Source: Wenzhouxiangella sp.
Lineage (GTDB): Bacteria; Pseudomonadota; Gammaproteobacteria; Xanthomonadales; Wenzhouxiangellaceae
Assembly: GCA_007135355.1 (NCBI GenBank)
Contig: SLJA01000241.1
Location: forward strand, 1 to 7,165
DNA: 7,165 nucleotides
Direction of reading: 5' to 3'
Shown: piece after piece, positions 1 to 6,570 of the stretch
How the letters are laid out: each line of letters starts with the position of its first letter
Position numbering within the stretch: position 1 is the first letter of the stretch
Made by a program: the position numbers and the translations under genes
Notes under the pieces: generated by a model
What the model was told of the DNA's origin: nothing
Seen by the model: the letters and a program-made list of their open reading frames with translations, nothing else
Database searches by the model: none

Positions 1-4
1 AGCG

Positions 5-3000
5 GTGCATGAACGCGATGTAGAACTCGCCGCGCTAGGCACTTTTCGAGCGCTGGGCTATGATTTGCGTCACGGTCCCGAATTGGGTCCAGTGGCGCCT
101 GGTGCCGAGAGAGCCTCGCCGCAGGACGTGATCCTGACCGGCCGGGTTCGAGAAAGCCTGCGTCGTCTTAACCCCGAGCTCCGGCACGATACCGTCGATG
201 AGCTCGTGCGGATACTGTCGAATCCGCCACATTCGACCCTGATTCAGAACAACCGTTGGTTGCATACCCTGCTAAACGATGGCGTCGAGGTCGAGTATCG
301 CGACCCGAAGTCTGGCGAGACCCGAGGCGGACGCGCGCGACTGATTGACTTCGACCAGCCTGCCGAGAATGATCTTGTCGCTGTAAGCCAGCTCAGCATC
401 GCGTCGCCATCCGGCAAAGTCATCCGGCCGGACTTGACTGTGTTTTTGAATGGGCTGCCGCTCGCGGTCATCGAGTTAAAGGACCCGACCGATACCCAGG
501 CCGACCTCGGGGTCGCCATCGATCAGCTCGACCGCTATATGCAGACCGCCCCGGACCTGTTCGTTCCGAACCTGCTGCTGGCGGTCTCGGACGGCATGCT
601 GACCCGCGTTGGGTCGATCACCAGTGGTCGAAGCCGCTTTATGCCCTGGCGGCCGCTGCACGACGAGGCCGGCGGCGCGCCGACGCTGGAAGCGCTGATT
701 CGAGGATTGTTCGAGCCGAGTGTACTGGTGGACTACCTGCGGACCTGTGTGGCTTTCGAGGAGGACGAGCGCGGCCAGATCGCAAAGAAAATTGCCGGCT
801 ACCACCAGTTCCGTGCGGTGCGCAAAGCACGGGCCAGCGTTTTGGCGAGTCTGCGGCCACCTTCAGGCGAGGGTGACGGTCGCGGCGGGGTGATCTGGCA
901 CACCCAGGGTTCGGGTAAGTCGCTGACCATGCTGATGCTGGCCGGCGCGCTGATCCGCGAGCCGCGCCTCGAGAATCCAACAGTGGTCATGATCACCGAC
1001 CGCAACGATCTAGATGATCAGCTTTTCGACACCTTCGCCGCCGGACGCGCGCTACTGCGACAGGTGCCTGTGCAGGCCGACAGCCGGGAGCAATTGAAAG
1101 CCTTGCTTGATCGCGCGGCGGGCGGCGTGGTGTTTACGACCATCCAAAAATTCGTCGAGGCGCACGGTGTGATCTCGGAGCGCGCCAACGTGGTTGTGAT
1201 GGCCGACGAGGCGCACCGCAGCCAGTATGGCTTCGTTGAGGGTGGCGCTCGCTGGATGCGCGAGGCGCTACCCAACGCCACCTTCGTTGGTTTCACTGGA
1301 ACGCCGCTGGAGGGCGACGACAAGAACACGATTCATGTCTTCGGCGAGTACGCGGATGTCTACGATATTCGCCAGGCGGTCGAGGACGGCGCAACCAAGC
1401 CGCTGTACTACGAGTCGCGCATCATCAAGCTGAGAGTGGATGATGAAGGCGCGCGAGTTGCCGAAGAAGAAATTGAGTATCTCACCGGTGCTGATCGCAG
1501 CGGAGAGGAAGCAGAAGAACGTATCCGCATCCCGTTACAGACGCTGGTTGGCGCCCAGGAGCGAATTGAGCGGCTGGCGGCGTTTATTGTCGAGCACTGG
1601 GAGAAACGCCGCGCCGCGATGGAGGGCAAGGCGATGGTCGTCACCATGAGCCGAGATATCGCCGCCCGACTCTACGAGTCCATCCGCCTGATCCGGCCGG
1701 ACTGGCACGACGCCGACGACGAGCGAGGCGCGATGAAGGTGGTCGTGACGGGTTCGGCGGACGACCCGGAGCCGCTGCGCAGTCATGTGCGCACCAAGGC
1801 AGCGCGCAAGCGCCTGGCCGAACGCTTTAAGGATCCTGACGATGAGCTTCGGTTGGTGATTGTCTGCGATATGTGGTTGACCGGCTTTGACTGCCCACCT
1901 GCGCACACGATGTATCTGGACAAACCACTGGCCGGGCACAATCTGATGCAGGCCATTGCCCGTGTTAACCGCGTCTATGGCGACAAACCCGGCGGCCTGA
2001 TCGTGGACCTGCTGGGACTTGCCGACCAGTTGGCCGATGCTCTAGCCACGTATACCCAAGCCGGCGGCACCGGTGAGGCTGTCCGCGAGGTGCAGGATGA
2101 GGCGGTTCCTGCCATGCAGGCCGCGTTCGAGAAGCTGCAGGGCTTCTTCCATGGCTGTGACTATGAGAAGGCGCTCAACGCAAGCCCCGAACAGGTGCTG
2201 CCGGTGTATTTGCGCGCCATCGATCACGCGCTCGGGCAAGAAGATGGCTGGAAGCGCCTCCGCGCGCTGGTCAAGGAGCTGTCGGCGGCCTTTGCGCTGG
2301 CGGTGCCTCGCCCCGAGACTGAAGCTATCACGCCGCACCTGTCCTTCTTCCAACGCACGGTAGCGATGATTCGCAAGCGTCTGGCTGACGACAGCAGTGC
2401 TGGCCCAGGTAGCGGTCGGCAGCGCGACATTGACGCCGCTGTTCGTCAGGTGATCGGCGGTGCGGTCGATGCCGACGACGTTGTCGATTTGTTCGCCGTG
2501 GCCGGCCTGGAAGAAGCTCGGCTCGACATCCTAAGCGATGAGTTTCTCGGTCGGGTGGCCGCCTTGGAGCAGAAAAACCTGGCCCTGGAGACGCTGCGTA
2601 AGCTGCTGAACGACCAGATCCGAATCACCGAACGCACCAACCTGGTCCAAAGCAAGAAATTCCGCGAAGCGCTCGAAGACGCCATGCTGCGCTACACCAA
2701 TAAAGCCATCAGCACGGCAGAGATGATCGCTAAGCTGATCGATCTGGCCAAGCACCTGCGCGACGTGCAGAAGCATGGCGAAGAGCTGGGCTTGAGTAAT
2801 GAGGAGGTGGCGTTCTACGATGCCCTGGCTGAAAACGAATCGGCCAGAGAGGCGATGCAGAGCGATACGCTGCGACTCATGGCCCGTGAACTGACCGAGA
2901 TGGTCAAGAACATGCCCAAGCTGGACTGGACAGAACGCGAATCGGTGCGGGCCGGATTGCGGCGCAGCGTGCGCCGTTTGCTGGCTAAGTACGGGTATCC

Positions 3001-3070
3001 GCCTGATTTGGCCGAGGGGGCTACGCAGCTTGTGCTGCGACAAGCAGAGCTTTCTACCAAGTATCAGTAA
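5..3070 (+). CDS. hsdR: Type I restriction enzyme R subunit (HsdR), 5' end at window edge
   Basis: This is the motor and nuclease subunit of a type I restriction-modification complex. With HsdM and HsdS it recognises unmethylated target sites, translocates DNA using ATP and cuts at a distance. Seen here: an N-terminal PD-(D/E)xK nuclease with D143 (RPDL), E157 and K159 (ELK), and the QxxxY motif Q174-Y178. An SF2 translocase follows, with Walker A GSGKS at 302-306, Walker B DEAH at 401-404, TGTP (motif III) at 431-434, a TGFDCP motif near 626-631 and QAIARVNR (motif VI) at 649-656. The remaining 350 or so residues are helical, as in the part of HsdR that contacts the methylase. Length (1021 aa from the GTG at 5) matches EcoR124I-like HsdR (about 1000-1100 aa). 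The frame is open to the left edge, so a start a few codons upstream of the window is possible. All catalytic motifs are present, so it looks functional. hsdM and hsdS must lie outside the window. Confidence 0.95.
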   Translation: MHERDVELAALGTFRALGYDLRHGPELGPVAPGAERASPQDVILTGRVRESLRRLNPELRHDTVDELVRILSNPPHSTLIQNNRWLHTLLNDGVEVEYRDPKSGETRGGRARLIDFDQPAENDLVAVSQLSIASPSGKVIRPDLTVFLNGLPLAVIELKDPTDTQADLGVAIDQLDRYMQTAPDLFVPNLLLAVSDGMLTRVGSITSGRSRFMPWRPLHDEAGGAPTLEALIRGLFEPSVLVDYLRTCVAFEEDERGQIAKKIAGYHQFRAVRKARASVLASLRPPSGEGDGRGGVIWHTQGSGKSLTMLMLAGALIREPRLENPTVVMITDRNDLDDQLFDTFAAGRALLRQVPVQADSREQLKALLDRAAGGVVFTTIQKFVEAHGVISERANVVVMADEAHRSQYGFVEGGARWMREALPNATFVGFTGTPLEGDDKNTIHVFGEYADVYDIRQAVEDGATKPLYYESRIIKLRVDDEGARVAEEEIEYLTGADRSGEEAEERIRIPLQTLVGAQERIERLAAFIVEHWEKRRAAMEGKAMVVTMSRDIAARLYESIRLIRPDWHDADDERGAMKVVVTGSADDPEPLRSHVRTKAARKRLAERFKDPDDELRLVIVCDMWLTGFDCPPAHTMYLDKPLAGHNLMQAIARVNRVYGDKPGGLIVDLLGLADQLADALATYTQAGGTGEAVREVQDEAVPAMQAAFEKLQGFFHGCDYEKALNASPEQVLPVYLRAIDHALGQEDGWKRLRALVKELSAAFALAVPRPETEAITPHLSFFQRTVAMIRKRLADDSSAGPGSGRQRDIDAAVRQVIGGAVDADDVVDLFAVAGLEEARLDILSDEFLGRVAALEQKNLALETLRKLLNDQIRITERTNLVQSKKFREALEDAMLRYTNKAISTAEMIAKLIDLAKHLRDVQKHGEELGLSNEEVAFYDALAENESAREAMQSDTLRLMARELTEMVKNMPKLDWTERESVRAGLRRSVRRLLAKYGYPPDLAEGATQLVLRQAELSTKYQ

Positions 3071-3133
3071 ATTGCTGGATAAGCGTCGACCTGTCAGTCA
3101 GTCTTTTCGCTCGTCAGTTGTGGGCATAAACTC

Positions 3134-3140
3134 AAGGGGA
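3134..3140 (+). promoter_or_regulatory. Ribosome binding site of the DUF262 gene
   Basis: AAGGGGA is followed by an 8-nt spacer before the ATG at 3149. It supports that start over the out-of-frame ATG at 3141. The 78-bp gap after hsdR shows no convincing terminator and no clear sigma-70 promoter (at best a weak CATAAA-like box near 3124), so co-transcription with hsdR is plausible but not shown. Confidence 0.6.
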
Positions 3141-3148
3141 ATGCGTAA

Positions 3149-4939
3149 ATGGCAAAGTACGAAGTTAAGCAAACGGCCGTCAGCCAGGTGCTGGCGGATG
3201 TCCGTAGCGACAAGATTGCGATTCCAGAACTGCAAAGACCGTTTGTGTGGAAGTCTTGGCAAGTCCGAGATCTGATGGACTCGCTCTACAATGGCTATCC
3301 GGTCGGATATTTGATTACCTGGCAGTCCGTTGGTGCCAAGCTGAAAGGTGGGATGGTCGCGGCCCACCAGCAAATCCTGATCGATGGACAGCAGCGAGTT
3401 ACGGCGCTTCGGGCTGCCATTGCGGGTCAGCCCGTTGTCGGCAAGCGGTACCAGAAAAAGCGCATCGTTATCTCGTTCAATCCTCTTACCGAGGAGTTCG
3501 CCACGCGAACTCCCGCAATCTCCCGCAGCAAGCAGTGGATTCACGATATCAGTGAATTCTTTTCTAGCTCGGGCCAGTTGACGTTTCTGCGTGAGTATTT
3601 CCACAAGAATCCAGAAGCGGATGAAAGAGTAGTCGAGTCCGCAGTTACGCGCCTGGCGGCAATAGAGCATGCCCAAGTGGGTGTGATTTCGCTCGCCGAT
3701 GACCTCGACGTCGAGACCGTCGCGGAGATTTTCGTTCGCATCAACGCCAAGGGGGTTCCCTTATCTAGCGCGGATTTCGTGATGAGCAAGATTGCCACCT
3801 ACGGCGATGAGGGACGAAATCTCAGAAAGCTGATCGACTATTTCTGCCACCTGGCCGTGGCGGGGCACGCGTTCGACGATATCAAGGAAAATGACCATGA
3901 GTTTTCCTCGACCGAGCATCTGAGAAAAATCGAGTGGCTGAAGAACGAGTCGGATGAACTGTTTCAGCCTGAGTACACCGACGTGATTCGCGTGGCCGGC
4001 TTGGTCGGATTCAGTCGCGGTAAGGCCGGTGCCATCGTCAGCGAGCTTTCTGGTCTTGATCCTGAAACTCGCAAAATTGACGAGGATTTGATTCCATCGG
4101 CTTACCAGCGTTTCGGCGAGGCGCTGGATCAAATCGTCTCCAGAACCCACTTGGAGCGGTTCATCATGCTGGTCAAGTCGGCAGGCTTCATCGACAACAG
4201 CATGATTGGCTCGAAGAACGCGCTGAATTTCGCGTACGCGCTTTATCTGCTTTTACGCCAGAACCCGAATCTGCACGAAGGTGAAAGGAACCACATTGTC
4301 AAACGCTGGTTCGTGATGACGCTGCTGACAGGCCGCGCTGTGGGGAGCTTTGAGTCTATCTGGGAGACTGACTTGCGCCGAATCAAAGAGCAGAGCGCCG
4401 AGGGATACCTTCGAGTGATCGAAGAGTCAGAATTGGGCGAAGGGTTTTGGGAAGTGGCTTTACCGCAGGAGCTCAACACCCCCAGCAAGCGGAGTCCGGC
4501 TTTCCAGACCTATCTCGCCGCACGGGTGAGTAACGGCGGGCGAGGCTTCCTATCCAAGTCAATCAGCGTGAAACACATGATCGAGGGGCATGGGGATCTC
4601 CACCATATCGTTCCCAAAAATCACTTGATCAAGAACGGATACCCGAAACAAGGCGATTACAACCAGGTCGCCAATTTTGCATTGACAGAGACGCCGATCA
4701 ACATCGCCATCAAAGATCATCCGCCGACTGAGTACATGGGCTGGATGGCTGAACAGGTCACCACCGGTCGCATCAGGCTGGGTGAAATCACTGATCAGGC
4801 GGACCTATCGGCGAACCTGCGGGAAAACGCGATTCCCGACTTCATCTCGGAAGTGTCAGCGGCGAATTACGAGGAGTTTTTGACTGAGCGCCGGAAACTG
4901 ATGGCTCAAATGATTCGTCGGTACTACCACTCGCTTTGA
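3149..4939 (+). CDS. DUF262 (GmrS-like) protein with C-terminal HNH-like nuclease motif; putative type IV restriction/defence enzyme
   Basis: The protein has 596 aa and two recognisable ends. The N-terminus is a DUF262/GmrSD-S type domain (ParB-related fold): IPELQRPFVW at 25-34, DGQQR at 79-83 (the signature linked to nucleotide hydrolysis in this family) and IFVRINAKGVPLSSADF at 194-210. The C-terminus carries an HNH-like motif, LHHIVPKNHL at 484-493, then N509 and N518 (PINI), as in DUF1524-type nuclease domains. In GmrSD, BrxU and SspE, DUF262 is coupled to a DUF1524 nuclease; these enzymes attack modified phage DNA or sense phosphorothioate marks. Here both ends sit in one chain, with a mostly helical middle of about 270 residues that I cannot assign. 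No signal peptide or membrane segment is seen, so it is probably cytosolic. It lies 78 bp after hsdR on the same strand, and its codon use looks less GC-biased than hsdR, which hints at separate acquisition. Domain identity is firm; substrate and role are inferred. Confidence 0.85.
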   Translation: MAKYEVKQTAVSQVLADVRSDKIAIPELQRPFVWKSWQVRDLMDSLYNGYPVGYLITWQSVGAKLKGGMVAAHQQILIDGQQRVTALRAAIAGQPVVGKRYQKKRIVISFNPLTEEFATRTPAISRSKQWIHDISEFFSSSGQLTFLREYFHKNPEADERVVESAVTRLAAIEHAQVGVISLADDLDVETVAEIFVRINAKGVPLSSADFVMSKIATYGDEGRNLRKLIDYFCHLAVAGHAFDDIKENDHEFSSTEHLRKIEWLKNESDELFQPEYTDVIRVAGLVGFSRGKAGAIVSELSGLDPETRKIDEDLIPSAYQRFGEALDQIVSRTHLERFIMLVKSAGFIDNSMIGSKNALNFAYALYLLLRQNPNLHEGERNHIVKRWFVMTLLTGRAVGSFESIWETDLRRIKEQSAEGYLRVIEESELGEGFWEVALPQELNTPSKRSPAFQTYLAARVSNGGRGFLSKSISVKHMIEGHGDLHHIVPKNHLIKNGYPKQGDYNQVANFALTETPINIAIKDHPPTEYMGWMAEQVTTGRIRLGEITDQADLSANLRENAIPDFISEVSAANYEEFLTERRKLMAQMIRRYYHSL

Positions 4940-4940
4940 C

Positions 4941-4955
4941 GGGGAATGGTTCCCC
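4941..4955 (+). terminator. Short hairpin just after the DUF262 stop codon
   Basis: GGGGAA-TGG-TTCCCC is a perfect 6-bp stem with a 3-nt loop, starting two bases after the TGA stop. It is placed like a terminator, but the following bases (ATTGTCTG) lack a U-tract, so intrinsic termination would be weak. It may instead protect the mRNA 3' end. Confidence 0.35.
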
Positions 4956-5110
4956 ATTGTCTGCGCCGGATTGGTCCTTTTGGCGAATCCGTCCTGTCGG
5001 TGTCATCTCCGACTTTATGTCGCCAAGCACGGCCTGTTCGTAGAGGTGGTTGTATGCCGTCTGCTGGACGAGGCCACCCGTCCGGCCGAGCGCCTGGGCG
5101 ATGAGGAATC
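4956..5110. other. Stretch with no assignable gene
   Basis: About 155 bp lie between the DUF262 hairpin and the toxin-antitoxin promoter. Both strands stay open for roughly 50-60 codons here, but neither frame has a credible start with a ribosome binding site or a family I recognise. It may be a gene remnant or simply GC-rich intergenic DNA. Confidence 0.4.
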
Positions 5111-5137
5111 TTGAGGTATACGCAGATAACGTATAAC
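5111..5137 (+). promoter_or_regulatory. Putative promoter of the toxin-antitoxin remnant
   Basis: A -35-like TTGAGG (5111-5116) and a good -10 box TATAAC (5132-5137, 5 of 6 consensus bases) are separated by 15 bp, a little short. The first downstream ATG (5143) lies only 5 bases past the -10, so a transcript from here would be nearly leaderless for that reading frame. It would have a leader of about 85 nt for the antitoxin. Confidence 0.45.
5115..5137 (+). promoter_or_regulatory. Inverted-repeat operator overlapping the -10 box
   Basis: GGTATACG (5115-5122) and CGTATAAC (5130-5137) form an inverted repeat with 7 of 8 positions matching and a 7-bp spacer; the core TATACG/CGTATA is perfect. 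It covers the promoter spacer and the -10 box, which is where HigA/XRE antitoxins usually bind to repress their own operon. Binding by the downstream antitoxin is an inference from position and symmetry. Confidence 0.5.
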
Positions 5138-5142
5138 ATGGC

Positions 5143-5259
5143 ATGAAGCTTGTCTTCTTTGAAACGCTACTTCGAATGATGAGTCCTGGAGAGGGCAAGT
5201 CCGGCCGTTCAAGGCCAGTAGAAGGACATGGGCAACAGCAGACGAAAATTGTTTTCTGA
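5143..5259 (+). pseudogene. Probable remnant of a RelE/HigB-family toxin gene
   Basis: This is a 38-codon frame reading MKLVFFETLLRMMSPGEGKS and on to a TGA at 5257. Its first eight residues resemble the usual start of HigB/RelE toxins paired with this antitoxin type (a beta strand of the form MxLVFxET). The internal GEGKSGRSR resembles the conserved glycine/basic loop (GKGKSGGxR) found mid-protein in that family. Real toxins are about 95-115 aa, so most of the protein is absent, as if by internal deletion. The frame overlaps the antitoxin start by 32 bp in another phase. It sits exactly where the toxin should be, between the operator and the antitoxin. The resemblance is from memory and short, so chance is possible; it could also be non-coding leader. 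Confidence 0.35.
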
Positions 5260-5563
5260 GTTGATGGAAGGCGTCGATGCCATGCAGCGGCAGCGCGAAG
5301 GCAAAATCACCCTTCGCACTCATGAAGTCGATGAATTGCCGCCTTTGTCGATTGATCCAGAAACCATCCGCAGCACTCGTGAACAGCTCGCTGTGTCGCG
5401 CGGCGTTTTTGCGCGGCGACTCCGTGTTTCAGTGCGTACGCTGGAAAACTGGGAGCAGGGCCGGGCACAGCCCAACGCCCAGGCGGCCGCGTTGATTCTG
5501 ATGGTTAGAAAATTCCCTGATACATTCCATCGGCTTCAGTCATTGGGCGCCGAGGCGGCCTGA
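5228..5563 (+). CDS. HigA/MqsA-type XRE-family HTH antitoxin (apparently orphan)
   Basis: This 111-aa protein has the layout of antitoxins that follow RelE/HigB toxins: a polar N-terminal segment (RRKLFSELMEGVDAM, 5-19, then REGKITLRTHEV, 23-34) and a C-terminal XRE helix-turn-helix. The HTH spans about residues 45-85. Its recognition region (SRGVFARRLRVSVRTLENWE, 57-76) leads into the family-typical GRAQPNAQAAALI (78-90). In the family such proteins bind and neutralise a ribosome-dependent RNase and repress their own operon. Here no full toxin gene lies upstream or downstream, but an inverted repeat over the promoter at 5115-5137 is kept. The ATG at 5228 is chosen because the family's N-terminus begins there and an in-frame TAG at 5219 bars extension. 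AAGGA (5222-5226) is only 1 nt from the ATG, an unusually tight spacing. It may now act as a stand-alone regulator or as an anti-addiction protein. Confidence 0.85.
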   Translation: MGNSRRKLFSELMEGVDAMQRQREGKITLRTHEVDELPPLSIDPETIRSTREQLAVSRGVFARRLRVSVRTLENWEQGRAQPNAQAAALILMVRKFPDTFHRLQSLGAEAA

Positions 5564-5578
5564 GTTGGCTCGTTATCC

Positions 5579-5616
5579 GGGGGCATAGTGGATCTGAGTC
5601 CCACCACTATGGCCCC
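5579..5616. terminator. Strong hairpin between the antitoxin and the converging MFS remnant
   Basis: GGGGGCATAGTGG (5579-5591) and CCACTATGGCCCC (5604-5616) pair at 12 of 13 positions with a 12-nt loop. It starts 15 bp after the antitoxin stop and lies between two convergent reading frames, the typical place for a bidirectional transcription barrier. No U-tract follows on either strand, so it is not a canonical intrinsic terminator. An alternative is a mobile-element or recombination end. Confidence 0.5.
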
Positions 5617-5682
5617 GATTGTCGCTCCCCGTGCGTTGGAAGCCTGGTCGCGGATCAATCTGGTGGATGATCCGGCGGGTAG

Positions 5683-6435
5683 TCAGCTCAGCGCTGTGGC
5701 CCTGCGGCGAATCTCAATTCGCGCTTCCCGATGCCGCATTTGCAGGACCAGTATTGCCGCGATCAGACAGGCCCCGGCCGATACCCAGAAGGCCAGGCTG
5801 TAGTCTCCGACCACGAAATAGACTTCCTGCAATCGGCCTCGCGGACAGGACGTCAGGTAGGTCACTTCATCCACGCTGCGCCGCAGCGTTGCCGCAAGAT
5901 ACGGGCCTATGATGCCTCCGGCGCCGTAGGCGGTGAAGATCAGGCCGTAATTGGCGCCCATGTTTTTGGTGCCGAACAGATCGGCCGTGACGACCGCATA
6001 GACAGACAGGAAGCCGCCGAAGCACAGGGCGACCAGTCCGATGCCCAGCAGGTAAAGCGGGAATACGCGCAGGAAGTCCAGCGCCAGCAGGGCCGCGGCG
6101 CAAATGCTGAACATGATGAACAGGGTCACGCGGCGATCAAGCATGTCCGAGACCTTGCCCCACAACACTCGTCCGGTTGCATTGAACAGCGCGAGTATGG
6201 AAAGGGCGGTGGCACCCATTGCGGTGACTGATAAAAAGCTCGATTGCGAAATGGGTCCGATCATTTCGCCGAACGAGAACGACTGCCAGATCGGCGAGGC
6301 GCGCATGGTGATCAGAAGACCTGCCGTGCAGCCGGCGAAAAACGTCAGCCAGACAATCCAGAGGAAAAAAGGGTTGCGGCCGCTGGTTGTAAAAGCGCCT
6401 GCGAATCGACGGAAATCAAATGGTTTTGGCCGGTT
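5683..6435 (-). pseudogene. C-terminal half of an OFA-family MFS transporter (5'-truncated)
   Basis: The - strand frame encodes the last six helices of an oxalate/formate-antiporter (OFA) type MFS permease. Seen here: a helix FFLWIVWLTFFAGCTAGLL, an MFS loop motif GKVSDMLDRR, and the family-typical GANYGLIFTAYGAGGIIGP, followed by a last helix near the C-terminus. Transporters of this family are about 400-560 aa with 12 helices. Here the frame is open for only 250 codons, from a TGA at 6436-6438. The first ATG (6306) lies inside the coding homology, 43 codons after that stop, with no ATG, GTG or TTG in between. Only about 130 bp separate the stop from the next gene, too little for the missing half, so the 5' half was deleted. 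A six-helix half without its partner bundle should not transport. An MFS-half protein from the ATG at 6306 is possible but unlikely to work. The substrate cannot be told. Confidence 0.8.
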
Positions 6436-6570
6436 TCAGGTTGACGCAGGGCACAAAAGATGGTTATCTCAAGGCGCGTTGAAATAAAGCTCTGAATTCA
6501 GTCCGGTTTGGACTGCGCCGGCCTCCGGCTCTGCCTTGAAAAACCCCAATCCAAAAAATCTGGTCAAGCC

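Noticed and set aside
2531..3043. A 170-codon open frame on the - strand inside hsdR
   Set aside because: It lies antisense to well-supported HsdR coding sequence; in GC-rich genes the opposite strand is often open by codon bias. No recognisable domain or start signal.
3098..3676. A 192-codon open frame on the - strand over the start of the DUF262 gene
   Set aside because: The + strand holds the conserved DUF262 motifs in the same DNA, and the - strand product has no family resemblance.
4842..5198. A 118-codon - strand open frame across the end of the DUF262 gene and the gap
   Set aside because: It overlaps the end of the DUF262 gene antisense, lacks a ribosome binding site and also crosses the toxin-antitoxin operator; only the gap portion looks protein-like, which is noted as a finding.
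5588..5803. A 71-codon + strand frame beginning at a GTG inside the long hairpin
   Set aside because: Its start lies in the hairpin stem, it has no ribosome binding site and its second half is antisense to the transporter C-terminus.
5731..6231. A 166-codon + strand open frame
   Set aside because: It is antisense to the transporter remnant, whose helices and OFA motifs are clear on the - strand.
6441..6470. TTGACG (6441-6446) as a -35 box for the receiver-TM gene
   Set aside because: The -35 fits, but the best -10 at 17-18 bp spacing (TTATCT or TATCTC) matches consensus poorly, so no promoter is called.
6517..6529. GCCGG-CCT-CCGGC small hairpin upstream of the receiver-TM gene
   Set aside because: A 5-bp GC stem of this kind is expected by chance in GC-rich DNA and no U-tract follows it.
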